Assembly: GCA_039029315.1 (NCBI GenBank)
Contig: JBCCGK010000025.1
Span: forward strand, 53,270-117,269
Length of the DNA: 64,000 bases
DNA from: JBCCCJ01 sp039029315
Lineage (GTDB): Bacteria > Bacteroidota > Bacteroidia > J057
Reading direction: 5' to 3'
Both the position numbers and the translations under genes were made by a program. The notes beneath the pieces were generated by a model that saw only the letters and a list, made by a program, of their open reading frames with translations, did no database searches and was not told the DNA's origin. This document shows positions 27,010 through 35,647 of the stretch, piece by piece (the stretch's first letter is position 1; each line of letters opens with the position of its first letter).

Positions 27010-27112
27010 TAGTAGTTTTGGGTATAGGGTATAAGGTATAGGGCTGGATGGTTAATTGTGTCTAAAGTATTCCTTCTCACCACTCTGCCTTATACCACAT
27101 ACCCTATACCTT
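27010..27112. repeat. Partial intergenic repeat F: inverted ATACCC-type tail
   Basis: Between nuoB and nuoC. GGTATAGGGTATAAGGTATA near 27012-27034 is mirrored by CTTATACCACATACCCTATA near 27089-27108, making a long imperfect hairpin. The second arm corresponds to the tail blocks of copies A, B and C, so this spacer carries only the 3' section of that repeat family. Confidence 0.7.
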
Positions 27113-27682
27113 TTAGTATCCTTCTTCAAATCCATCAATTGGATTCGCTTTATTCTTGATTGATTCTCCTTTGATTTTTTCCTGCAATTGCATGATGCCA
27201 TACAGCAATGCCTCTGGTCTGGGTGGACAACCCGGCACATAGACATCCACAGGGATGACATGATCCGCTCCTTTGACTACTGAGTAGGTGTTGTAAAAGA
27301 AGGGCCCCCCGGAAGTGGCACATGCGCCCATCGCGATCACGTACTTGGGATCAGCCATTTGGTCATACAAGCGTTTGAGGACAGGAGCCATCTTGTTGAC
27401 AATTGTCCCCGCAATGACGATCAGATCTGCTTGTCGTGGGGTGGCTCTTGCGACTTCTGTCCCGAAGCGGGACCAGTCGTGTCTAGAGGCGCCGGTTGCC
27501 ATCATTTCAATGGCACAACAACTTGTTCCAAAGACCAATGGCCATAAGGAGTTTGCCCGAGACCAGTTGATGATTTTATCAACACTGGTGATGACGATAT
27601 TGGCGCCATTGCCTGCTGGCATGACCTTCCCAGGAAAATCTGCCGGGACTTGTTGGGGGGTGTTTGGTATGTCTACTCCCAT
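27113..27682 (-). CDS. nuoB: NADH-quinone oxidoreductase subunit B (N2 cluster)
   Basis: 189 residues. Cysteines of the N2 [4Fe-4S] cluster are all present: SCCAIEMMATG, VIAMGACATSGG and VPGCPPRPEALLYG. N2 is the last cluster before quinone. FGTEVARATPRQADLIVIAG is also conserved. The start overlaps the nuoA stop by 10 bases. Confidence 0.97.
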   Translation of the reverse strand: MGVDIPNTPQQVPADFPGKVMPAGNGANIVITSVDKIINWSRANSLWPLVFGTSCCAIEMMATGASRHDWSRFGTEVARATPRQADLIVIAGTIVNKMAPVLKRLYDQMADPKYVIAMGACATSGGPFFYNTYSVVKGADHVIPVDVYVPGCPPRPEALLYGIMQLQEKIKGESIKNKANPIDGFEEGY

Positions 27683-28023
27683 CTCAGTGCTCCTTTTTTC
27701 CAGGCATAAATCAGCCCGAGGATTAGAATAAAAAAGAAAATTACGATCTCAACAAAAGCCACCATTCCGACCTTCTTCATCACCACTGCCCAGGGAACAA
27801 TGAAGACAGTCTCTACATCAAAAATCAGAAAAAGAAGAGCAAAAAGGTAATATCCAACCTTGAACTGCAACCAGGAAGGTCCAGTAGTTGGAATCCCACA
27901 TTCATATGGTTCTTCTTTTACATCATTTTGTGAGCTGGGGGCAACCAGTCGAGACACAATCATTCCAGCGCCAACCATAATCAGGCCAGCAATGAAGAAC
28001 AAAATCAGTGCTTCAGTTCCCAT
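27673..28023 (-). CDS. nuoA: NADH-quinone oxidoreductase subunit A
   Basis: 116 residues, three helices. Motifs: YECGIPTTGPSWLQFKVGYYLFALLFLIFDVETVFIVPWA, with the conserved Cys (YECG) and Asp-Val-Glu of the family. First nuo gene of the series; 269 bases after korB, mostly occupied by repeat copy E. Confidence 0.96.
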   Translation of the reverse strand: MGTEALILFFIAGLIMVGAGMIVSRLVAPSSQNDVKEEPYECGIPTTGPSWLQFKVGYYLFALLFLIFDVETVFIVPWAVVMKKVGMVAFVEIVIFFFILILGLIYAWKKGALRWE

Positions 28024-28066
28024 CTATGTATGCGTTAGTAGTAGTTATTTTTAGTATTTCTTTGCA

Positions 28067-28285
28067 CCTTTTTATTCAGAGTCTCAAGTCATTGTACTTC
28101 GTGCTTTTGATAAAATTTGCGCAAAAATCGATGCCCGATTCTCGGGATTTCGCTTCGCTCACCACAAGCAGCTGATGACTTTTCTACAAGCCATCCTCCC
28201 CGTTCCGATGTATCGGGATGCACCCAACCGCACATTGTTCGTGTCAAACTTCGAACCTTATCCCCTCTATTTCCCTTATTCTCTC
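28067..28285. repeat. Dispersed intergenic repeat, copy E (divergent)
   Basis: Between korB and nuoA. Recognisable blocks: CACCTTTTTATTCAGAG, GTACTTCGTGCTTTTGAT, CCCGATTCTCGGGATTTCGC, CCGATGTATCGGGATGCACC, and a degenerate tail CCTTATCCCCTCTATTTCCC next to the korB stop. More diverged than copies A-C. Confidence 0.75.
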
Positions 28286-28292
28286 ATACAAA

Positions 28293-29339
28293 TTAAGCAA
28301 TCTCCCAGGTTGAGTTTCCGGTAAGAAGTTTGTCCAAGTCGCCGTCTCCCTTGCGATCTTTGGCTTCCTGAACCTGAGCAACCAATAGGTCTTCGTAGCA
28401 GGGTCGCTCCGTTTGGTACAGAATCCCAAATGGACGAGGATAAAATTGACCATCTTTGTTGTTGGGATCATCAAAGAATCGAGTCAGGATTTGGGCTTTG
28501 AATATATCGCCTTCATCATGTACCCACAAATCATCAGCTGAGTACCCATCATTCTCCATATGCACAACTACAGGCTTAAAGCCATCCAGTTTGATTCCAT
28601 ATTCATTCTCTCCTCCGAACAACATGGGTTGTCCATGTTCCAGGAAAATTCCGTTTACTTTCTTTGTCGCCTTGTCTGTAAATGGGAAGAAAGCACCATC
28701 GTTGAAGATGTTGCAATTCTGATATATTTCGAGGAAAGCGGTTCCTTTATGGGCATGGCTACGCTTGAGCATCTCTTGCAAATGCTTGGGATCGCGGTCC
28801 ATACTCCTCGCAACAAAAGTCGAATTGGCACCAAGGGCAAAGGCAAGCGGATTCACAGGATAATCCAATGATCCCATCGGAGTCGACTTGGTTCGCTTTT
28901 GCTGTTCTGAGGTAGGAGAATATTGGCCTTTGGTCAGACCATAGATCTGATTGTTGAAGAGAAGGATGTTGACATCAAAATTTCTTCGAAGAATATGAAG
29001 TAAATGATTGCCACCTATCGAGAGGCCATCTCCATCTCCTGTCACCATCCAGATACTTAGGTCGGGATTGGCTACTTTCAGACCAGAAACAACTGCTGGG
29101 GCACGGCCGTGGATTGAATGCATTCCGTAGGTTTCCATATAATATGGAAAGCGGGAGGAACAGCCAATACCGGAGATAACAGCTACTTCATCTTTATTAA
29201 GGCCCAATTGAGCCATAACTGTCTGAACTTGCTTCAGGATTGAATAGTCTCCACATCCAGGGCACCAACGTACGTCCTGGTCAGTTGCGTAGTCTTTGGC
29301 TTTCAGGCTTGGTTTTCCGTTGCTTGATATCGCACTCAT
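28293..29339 (-). CDS. korB: 2-oxoacid:ferredoxin oxidoreductase, beta subunit
   Basis: 348 residues, binds thiamine diphosphate. Motifs: VRWCPGCGDYSIL, GIGCSSRFPYY and YQNCNIFNDGAF provide Cys for a [4Fe-4S] cluster; the TPP/Mg site is GDGDGLSIGGNH ... NNQIYGLTKGQ. With the alpha subunit encoded just upstream it should oxidise 2-oxoglutarate (or another 2-oxoacid) with CoA to the acyl-CoA, reducing ferredoxin. The ferredoxin gene ~12 kb away at 15697 is a candidate partner. Korb-type sequences of this length are usually annotated as 2-oxoglutarate specific; specificity is not proven here. Confidence 0.94.
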   Translation of the reverse strand: MSAISSNGKPSLKAKDYATDQDVRWCPGCGDYSILKQVQTVMAQLGLNKDEVAVISGIGCSSRFPYYMETYGMHSIHGRAPAVVSGLKVANPDLSIWMVTGDGDGLSIGGNHLLHILRRNFDVNILLFNNQIYGLTKGQYSPTSEQQKRTKSTPMGSLDYPVNPLAFALGANSTFVARSMDRDPKHLQEMLKRSHAHKGTAFLEIYQNCNIFNDGAFFPFTDKATKKVNGIFLEHGQPMLFGGENEYGIKLDGFKPVVVHMENDGYSADDLWVHDEGDIFKAQILTRFFDDPNNKDGQFYPRPFGILYQTERPCYEDLLVAQVQEAKDRKGDGDLDKLLTGNSTWEIA

Positions 29340-29372
29340 GAGAATATTTCGCTTATAGTAAGACCTTATTTT

Positions 29373-31217
29373 TTATATAACTCCCTCCACAAATGATTTC
29401 AGTTCGGCGTGGGTAATGGGAATTCCTTGAATTTTGTTGTACTGGATCACATCGATGAGGAAGTGATCTCTGATAATTTTGGACAATTGTCCGTTGTTGA
29501 TTTCAGGAACGACAATCCGGTCGAATTTCCGAAGGACTTCTTCCAGATTCCGAGGAAATGGGTTCAAGTAGCGTACATGCGCATGAGATACGCTTTTTCC
29601 TTCTGCCAATAACTCATTGACGATGGATTGGATTACCCCAAATGTTGAGCCCCATCCCAATACGAGAACATCACCTGATTCAGGCCCCATCTCAATAGAC
29701 TGTTCAGGGATGAAGTCAGCAATTTTTTCAACTCTTGCCGCCCGTGTTTTCACCATGTATTCATGGTTCGCGGGGTCATAGGAGACATTTCCCGTTTTGT
29801 CTTCTTTCTCAAGCCCACCAATCCTGTGTGCCAATGTTGGGGTACCAGGAATCGCCCAGGGTCGCACCAGATTTTCGTCCCGATCATAAGGGAGAAATGG
29901 ATCATCTGTTTCACGAGCCTTGGCAAAGCTTACCTCAATTTCTGGAATGTCTTCCGCTTTGGGAATCTTCCATGGTTCTGCACCATTTGCAATATATCCA
30001 TCACTGAGGATGACAACGGGTATCATGTGTTGGAGGGCAATTCGTGCGGCTTCATATCCTACTTCAAAGGCATCTGATGGGGAGCGAGGGGCAATGACGG
30101 GAAGGGGGGATTCTCCATTTCGTCCGTACATGGCCATGAGCAAATCAGCTTGCTCTGTTTTGGTAGGCAATCCAGTAGATGGTCCCCCACGCTGCACATT
30201 GATCACCACCATTGGAAGCTCCAGGATCATGGCCAATCCAAGGGCTTCCCCTTTGAGAGCCAATCCAGGACCAGAGGTTCCGGTTACAGCCAGGTCCCCT
30301 CCATAAGCAGCGCCCAAGGTAGAACACATGGCTGCAATTTCATCTTCAGCCTGAAAAGTCTTTACACTAAAGTGCTTCTGTGCTGCAAAGGTGTGCAGGA
30401 TGTCTGAAGCTGGGGTAATCGGATAAGATCCGTAAAACAAATCCAGGCCAGATTTATTGGCGGCAGTAATCAGGCCATAACACAGTGCCTGGTTCCCCAT
30501 GATACTTCGATAGGTGCCTTTTTCCAGTGCTGCTGCCTTGACTTCATAGGTCGTGGTAAAGGTCTCAGTGGTTTCCCCATAATGGTAGCCTGCCTTTAGC
30601 ACTTTGATGTTGGCCTCTAATACATCAGGTTTTTTGCCAAACTTTGCTGTCAGATAGTTGATTACAGATTCCATGTCCCGGCTATATCTCCAAAGGAGGA
30701 ATCCCAGGACAAACATATTTTTACATCGATCTCTGTCTTTGACGCCCAAGGGAGACTCCTTCAAACATTCTCTTGTCAGTTTGGTTACAGACATTTCGAA
30801 TACTTGATATCCTTCCAGTGTACCATCCTCGATTGGATTTGCTTTGTCCTCATATTTGGCGAGGCGAAGGTTTCTTTTATCAAAGCCATCTGAGTTGGCA
30901 ATGATTGTCCCACCTTCCTTGATCTGTCCCAAATTACTCTTCAGAGCAGCCGCATTCATGGCCACAAGCACATCAAAATGATCCCCAGGAGTGAAGATCT
31001 TGGTACTTCCAAAGTGTAATTGAAAACCGGAAACACCTGCGAGGGTCCCGGCTGGGGCGCGTATCTCTGCTGGGTAGTCTGGGAAAGTAGCAAGGTCGCT
31101 ACCTGCGAGTGCAGTATTATCAGTAAAGAGTGTTCCGGTCAGCTGCATTCCATCTCCTGAGTCTCCGGCAAACTTGATAGTTACTGCTTCTTTTACCGTT
31201 TTTGCTGTAGTAGACAT
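29373..31217 (-). CDS. korA: 2-oxoacid:ferredoxin oxidoreductase, fused gamma-alpha subunit
   Basis: 614 residues. The N-terminal ~190 residues are the gamma domain (VTIKFAGDSGDGMQLTG, PAEIRAPAGTLAGVSGFQ). The alpha domain follows: GNQALCYGLITAA, YGSYPITPASDILH, QAEDEIAAMCSTLGAAYGG, GTSGPGLALKGEALGLA and QRGGPSTGLPTKTEQADL. A C-terminal transketolase-like domain (DVLVLGWGSTFG ... LNPFPRNLEEVL) completes it. Fusion of gamma to alpha is the common form in Bacteroidota. First gene of the korAB-nuo series; a small hairpin (31231-31245) lies in its leader. Confidence 0.94.
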   Translation of the reverse strand: MSTTAKTVKEAVTIKFAGDSGDGMQLTGTLFTDNTALAGSDLATFPDYPAEIRAPAGTLAGVSGFQLHFGSTKIFTPGDHFDVLVAMNAAALKSNLGQIKEGGTIIANSDGFDKRNLRLAKYEDKANPIEDGTLEGYQVFEMSVTKLTRECLKESPLGVKDRDRCKNMFVLGFLLWRYSRDMESVINYLTAKFGKKPDVLEANIKVLKAGYHYGETTETFTTTYEVKAAALEKGTYRSIMGNQALCYGLITAANKSGLDLFYGSYPITPASDILHTFAAQKHFSVKTFQAEDEIAAMCSTLGAAYGGDLAVTGTSGPGLALKGEALGLAMILELPMVVINVQRGGPSTGLPTKTEQADLLMAMYGRNGESPLPVIAPRSPSDAFEVGYEAARIALQHMIPVVILSDGYIANGAEPWKIPKAEDIPEIEVSFAKARETDDPFLPYDRDENLVRPWAIPGTPTLAHRIGGLEKEDKTGNVSYDPANHEYMVKTRAARVEKIADFIPEQSIEMGPESGDVLVLGWGSTFGVIQSIVNELLAEGKSVSHAHVRYLNPFPRNLEEVLRKFDRIVVPEINNGQLSKIIRDHFLIDVIQYNKIQGIPITHAELKSFVEGVI

Positions 31218-31230
31218 ATCGATTTGGTTC

Positions 31231-31245
31231 GAGCACTTTGTGCTC
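31231..31245 (-). other. Short hairpin in the korA leader
   Basis: GAGCACTTTGTGCTC, a 6-bp stem with a 3-base loop, 14 bases upstream of the korA start codon. No run of T follows, so a terminator is unlikely; could affect ribosome access or transcript stability. Confidence 0.4.
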
Positions 31246-31307
31246 CTCTGTTGATAAATTTGCCCAATATAATAATTTTCGGCTAAGATAATTGGTCTAA
31301 GATCTCT

Positions 31308-31925
31308 TTATTTTGTCAATTCCGCAGCCATTTTTTCATGATGCTCTCCGACAGTCCAATTGTGAAAAAATGGATACAATGTTGCATCCATGAGTCGGGA
31401 AGCACTTTTGAAATAGCTGACATGTTCGATCCGGCTTTGTTCACCGTCGGCAGAAAAGGACAAAATCTGCGTCCCCCGATACAAACCGCCCTCTACATAA
31501 GCGATTTCCAACTCTTTGTTCCCTTGATCTATTCGCAGGATTTTCAACCCAATAATCAAGCGTGGACCCCATAAATTGAGCCAGCAATAACATATCAGTC
31601 CTTCTTCAAATGGAGGCACATATTGGTCTGTCGAATAAAAAAATTGTTTGTCAGCGTCTCTATAAGCAAACAGAAAATGTACCAATGGGCCTTGCCAGGT
31701 TGCTGTGGGAGTCCGCTGGGTATAGCAGGACCAGACGGTCTCTAGATCCGCAGGGCAAAGGATTGTTTTGATTTGTTTGCCATATTGACTTAGATCATCA
31801 CCGATATGCAGGGTTTGGAGGGTAGAGAAATCGCCTGACTTTTCGACTCGGTCTCTCAATAATCGTTGCACCTTGGGCGGATGATGCACATAAAGCTCGA
31901 ACTTGAAGGAAGATGCTGTTGGCAC
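31308..31925 (-). CDS. Protein of unknown function, possibly SRPBCC-like
   Basis: 205 residues from a GTG codon; no in-frame ATG precedes it. No signal peptide. The second half shows alternating strands and a last helix: YCWLNLWGPRLIIGLKIL, ELEIAYVEGGLYRGTQILSF, RIEHVSYFKSASRLMDATLYPFFHNWTVGEHH. This pattern is reminiscent of the START/SRPBCC ligand-binding fold, but the family is not recognised with certainty. Monocistronic, between korA (same strand, opposite side) and a divergent DoxX gene. Confidence 0.7.
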   Translation of the reverse strand: MPTASSFKFELYVHHPPKVQRLLRDRVEKSGDFSTLQTLHIGDDLSQYGKQIKTILCPADLETVWSCYTQRTPTATWQGPLVHFLFAYRDADKQFFYSTDQYVPPFEEGLICYCWLNLWGPRLIIGLKILRIDQGNKELEIAYVEGGLYRGTQILSFSADGEQSRIEHVSYFKSASRLMDATLYPFFHNWTVGEHHEKMAAELTK

Positions 31926-32059
31926 AAAAATGAATTTTCAGATAAGCATGAAATGACATTCAACTTACAATCTCCAGATGGATTTCACTAAATCATGTTG
32001 CAACATTGATTTTTTTCCCTACCTTACTGATCCTTAATTATTCATTAACACTGACTACT

Positions 32060-32440
32060 ATGAACATTGCAACATGGATTATTCAAGTATTGTTAGGTGT
32101 GATGTTTCTCCTCGCGGGTGCGATGAAAACCTTCACGCCTATTGATGAGATGGCAATGAACGAAGGAATGGCCTGGGCTGCGGCTGTCCCCACCTGGATG
32201 CCCAAACTAGCTGGTATTGCAGAGATTTTGGGAGGTTTGGGGATGATTCTTCCTTCTGCACTTCGGATTCGGCCAGAGTTGACTGTGTATGCAGGATATG
32301 GACTCACACTTGTCATGATCTTTGCCGTAATTCTACACATTTCCAGAGGAGAGCCATTTGTATCTCCGTTGGTATTGGGTGCTCTGGCAGCCTTTGTTTC
32401 CTGGTCCAGAAGTAAAAAAGTGCCCATCGCGGCAAAATAA
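32060..32440 (+). CDS. DoxX family membrane protein
   Basis: 126 residues, four hydrophobic segments. Motifs: WIIQVLLGVMFLLAGAMKTFTP, WMPKLAGIAEILGGLGMILPSALR, LVMIFAVILHISRGEPF, characteristic of the DoxX/DUF4870-like small membrane proteins. Start at 32060 (MNIATWI) used; the frame is open from 32006 but the extra part has no homolog-like feature. Often linked to redox or envelope functions, but no specific role can be given. Confidence 0.82.
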   Translation: MNIATWIIQVLLGVMFLLAGAMKTFTPIDEMAMNEGMAWAAAVPTWMPKLAGIAEILGGLGMILPSALRIRPELTVYAGYGLTLVMIFAVILHISRGEPFVSPLVLGALAAFVSWSRSKKVPIAAK

Positions 32441-32466
32441 ATTTCTACACACACGCGCATGTATTC

Positions 32467-32490
32467 GGCCCACCACTTGTTTGGTGGGTC
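32467..32490 (+). terminator. Possible terminator hairpin after the DoxX gene
   Basis: GGCCCACCA (32467-32475) pairs with TGGTGGGTC (32482-32490) around CTTGTT, about 27 bases past the stop. The stem is good, but no T-run follows, so termination strength is uncertain. Confidence 0.5.
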
Positions 32491-32582
32491 GATGTATGTT
32501 AAAGAAGATATTATGCCTGACATTTGTATCTCATTGATAATTTGGGGAATATGATTCATCATCGAACTCACTGCTACTCATT

Positions 32583-33869
32583 ATGGAATCATTTGCCCGG
32601 GATAAAGCCTCATTTACTCCTTCCTATAAGCAATATGTCCTTCTGGCCTTGACGGGCGTTTACATCTTCAATTTTATTGATCGGCAGATTCTGGTCATTC
32701 TTCAGGAAAGTATCAAAGAGGAATTACAGGTTCTGGATTGGCAAATAGGTCTGCTGACAGGATTCGCTTTTGCTGTCTTTTATGTCACGATGGGGCTTCC
32801 GATTGCGAGATGGGCTGATCAAAGTTCCAGGAGAAATATCATAACGCTTGCCTTGGCTTTTTGGAGTACGATGACAGCTTTGTGTGGCGTGGCTGCGAAC
32901 TTCACACAATTGTTGCTGGCTAGAATTGGGGTTGGGATTGGGGAAGCAGGCGGAAGTCCTCCTGCGCATTCGATGATATCAGATTATTTTCCCAAGGAAA
33001 GGCGAGCCACAGCCTTGTCGATTTATTCCATGGGTATTTATGGTGGTATTCTATTTGGTTATCTTTTTGGGGGGTGGCTGAATCAATACTTTGGTTGGCG
33101 TAATACCTTGTTGGTATTGGGAATTCCCGGCATATTGTATGCGATATTTTTTCGGTTCACGGTCAAGGAACCTCCCAGAGGATATTCGGAGGCCTTTGTC
33201 TCTGAATCTCCCCTTCCAACTATGAAGCAGGTATTCCGGGTACTGGCAAGTCGGAGGGCTTTCCTGTTTTTGGCTGTCGGGGCTGGCTTACACACCTTCG
33301 TCACCTATGGCGTAGGAAACTGGTTTCCTTCTTTTTTAAGCCGAATGCATGGAATGGAAAGTGGGGAAATTGGGACCTGGCTGGCGCTGGCTTCTGGACT
33401 AGGGGGGGGAATCGGCACCTTCCTTGGTGGATATCTGGGCGATCGATTCGGTCAGATTGATCGGCGATGGTATTTGTGGATTCCTGGAATTGCCATTGCC
33501 ATCAGTATTCCGATCACACTTTATTCCTTATATGCTGCGAATCAATATGCAGCTGTTATTTCCTTGCTATTTTCGCGCTTGTGCTGGGGTACCTATCTAG
33601 GCCCTTGCCTCGCGATGACACATGGGCTTGTGAGTCTTCGTATGCGTGCCCTGGCATCGGCGATTTTTTTCTTTGTTCTGAATTTTTTGGGGCTGGGCCT
33701 CGGTCCCATGTGCTTTGGGGCACTCAGTGATCTGCTACATGCAGAATTTGGGATAGAAGCTTTGCGATATGCCTTAAGCTTTTCGGCTCTGGTATCATGT
33801 GTCTCGATTGTCTGTTTTTGGCAAGGGTCCAGAACGCTGAATGCTGATTTGGACAATGCGCCTGTCTGA
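32583..33869 (+). CDS. MFS transporter, spinster-like
   Basis: 428 residues, 12 helices. The start region YVLLALTGVYIFNFIDRQIL and loop 2-3 GLPIARWADQSSRRNI are typical of the spinster-like (Spns) branch of MFS transporters, as are RIGVGIGEAGGSPPAHSMISDYFPKERRATALS and ERRATALSIYSMG. In bacteria, this branch is linked to lipids, hexuronates or aromatic acids; the substrate here is unknown. The gene converges with the acyl-CoA synthetase gene, leaving only 6 bases between the stops. Confidence 0.88.
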   Translation: MESFARDKASFTPSYKQYVLLALTGVYIFNFIDRQILVILQESIKEELQVLDWQIGLLTGFAFAVFYVTMGLPIARWADQSSRRNIITLALAFWSTMTALCGVAANFTQLLLARIGVGIGEAGGSPPAHSMISDYFPKERRATALSIYSMGIYGGILFGYLFGGWLNQYFGWRNTLLVLGIPGILYAIFFRFTVKEPPRGYSEAFVSESPLPTMKQVFRVLASRRAFLFLAVGAGLHTFVTYGVGNWFPSFLSRMHGMESGEIGTWLALASGLGGGIGTFLGGYLGDRFGQIDRRWYLWIPGIAIAISIPITLYSLYAANQYAAVISLLFSRLCWGTYLGPCLAMTHGLVSLRMRALASAIFFFVLNFLGLGLGPMCFGALSDLLHAEFGIEALRYALSFSALVSCVSIVCFWQGSRTLNADLDNAPV

Positions 33870-33875
33870 TTGCTA

Positions 33876-35630
33876 TCATTCCCAATAGGGTTTCCTCAAT
33901 ACTTTTTTTAATACCTTCCCAATTGGACTTCGCGGGAGTTCATCCCGAATCTCAATCGCATGGAGGCGCTGCCCCTTTCCCAATCTTGCATTGGCCCACA
34001 ATTTAATGGTTTCCGGGTCCAGAACAGATCCCTTCTTTGCTTCTACGAGACCGAGGGGCGTCTCTCCCCATGTCTCGCTAGGAATCCCAATCACAGCAGC
34101 TTCTACGACTGATTCGTGCTGTTTGAGGAGTTCTTCCAAATCCACCGCATAGATATTAAAGCCTCCCGAGATGATGACTTCTTTTTTTCTCCCATGCAGA
34201 ATGACAAATCCATCCTCATCAATCTTTCCATAGTCACCACTTCGCATGTATTTCCTGCCTTGTTCATCATACCAATATGAATTCGAGGTAACTTCAGGTC
34301 GATTGTGGTAGCCATCCATCATGTTGAGATCATATCCAATAAGTTCTCCTATTTCTCCTTGTGGCAGCAAGCTTCCTTCTTCATCTATGACCTTCATGAT
34401 ATTGGTTGGCGTAGGTTTGCCAACAGTATGGAGCTTGTCTGGGAACGCATTGGCATCCAAAATACTTAACACCCCTCCTTCTGTCATGCCATAAATTTCC
34501 AACAAAGTTCCGGGCATGCGTGTGATGATGTCTCTTTTCAGATCTGTACTCAAGGGGGCACTCGTTGTGATAATCAACTCCATCTGGCTGAGGTCATAGG
34601 TCTCAAATTTCGGATGTGCCATGATTCTCTGCAATTGGACGGGAACAAGCACAGCATGTGTCACCTTGTTTTGTTCGCATATCTGCAGCAACTCCTCGAC
34701 CCTGAATTTTCGCATCAAAATCATTTTCCCTCCTTCTCCCAAACTTCTCAGAACTGATACCATGGTTGTATTGGAGTAGAGTGGGGTAGAGATAATGGTA
34801 ATGCTTTCTTTCCAAAAATTGAGTCGATGTCCATAGCCATATTGCCGCTTTCTGACTTCGCGGGAATGGATGATACCTTTGGGAATCCCGGTCGTACCAG
34901 AAGAATAAATGATGTCGAATTGACTGTCAGGCGAATAGCTAATGCTCACTTCCTGCTCAGAAGCCCGAGTGCGCCACGTCTGATATCCAAGCCATCCATC
35001 CTCTTCAAAATCAAGGGCAATCTTGTTCGAGAGCTGATCTTCAAATGGTTCGACCAAGGAGCGATATTTTCCAGAAACAAACCACACCCCAATATCCGCA
35101 TCCTTTCCCATCAGTTGGAGAGTCTGGGCATTGGCGAGGGTGGAGAGAGGCACAATACAATACCCGGCCCGCAAAGCCCCAACAAAGATTTCCAGATATT
35201 CAATGACGGTTTCGCCAATCACTCCAATCCGACTGCCCGCAGGCAATTCCAACTCCAGGAGGCCATTGGCAACTTTGGTACAATGCGTATCGAAAGTTCC
35301 CCAATTCATCTGTCGCTGCTCATCCTGAAATCCTATTTTCTCAGGAAATTGGATTGCATGTCTGGCAACCAAATCACTCAAATCCACAAACTCATCTGGC
35401 TTGAGCTCAGATTCCAGTTGATATATACTTCTTCTGACCCAGGCCAATCCTCGCTCCAATTGTTGATCTGGATATCTCTGCTCAAGATAAGCAAGTTTTT
35501 GGACGAGACTGAACTGCATCCCGAGTCCTTCTATCTGGTCCAGAGATGCAGCAGCCACCTTGATCTCATCCCAGGATCTCGACGCCAGACTGGCACGAAG
35601 TTGTTGGAAGATTTGCTCATGAGACTTCAT
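33876..35630 (-). CDS. AMP-forming acyl-CoA synthetase/ligase
   Basis: 584 residues, class I adenylate-forming enzyme. Motifs: phosphate loop YSSGTTGIPKGIIHS (about residue 260), IYGMTEGG, the YMRSGDYGKIDEDGFVILHGRKKEVI hinge, SGGFNIYAVDLEELL and the catalytic Lys near PRSPIGKVLKKVL. Activates a carboxylic acid via acyl-AMP to acyl-CoA; chain length is not clear. An N-terminal ~85-residue segment rich in Glu/Gln precedes the usual domain and is unusual. A start 5 codons upstream (35645) is possible. Lies 17 bases downstream of the esterase gene, probably one operon. Confidence 0.9.
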   Translation of the reverse strand: MKSHEQIFQQLRASLASRSWDEIKVAAASLDQIEGLGMQFSLVQKLAYLEQRYPDQQLERGLAWVRRSIYQLESELKPDEFVDLSDLVARHAIQFPEKIGFQDEQRQMNWGTFDTHCTKVANGLLELELPAGSRIGVIGETVIEYLEIFVGALRAGYCIVPLSTLANAQTLQLMGKDADIGVWFVSGKYRSLVEPFEDQLSNKIALDFEEDGWLGYQTWRTRASEQEVSISYSPDSQFDIIYSSGTTGIPKGIIHSREVRKRQYGYGHRLNFWKESITIISTPLYSNTTMVSVLRSLGEGGKMILMRKFRVEELLQICEQNKVTHAVLVPVQLQRIMAHPKFETYDLSQMELIITTSAPLSTDLKRDIITRMPGTLLEIYGMTEGGVLSILDANAFPDKLHTVGKPTPTNIMKVIDEEGSLLPQGEIGELIGYDLNMMDGYHNRPEVTSNSYWYDEQGRKYMRSGDYGKIDEDGFVILHGRKKEVIISGGFNIYAVDLEELLKQHESVVEAAVIGIPSETWGETPLGLVEAKKGSVLDPETIKLWANARLGKGQRLHAIEIRDELPRSPIGKVLKKVLRKPYWE

Positions 35631-35647
35631 GAGACAAGTATACACAT

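Noticed and set aside
31218..31307. Promoter TATATTGG upstream of korA
   Set aside because: One mismatch to the -7 consensus and no convincing -33 element; too weak to list.
32006..32059. Upstream extension of the DoxX gene
   Set aside because: The added residues overlap the likely leader and interrupt the family N-terminus; the ATG at 32060 fits better.
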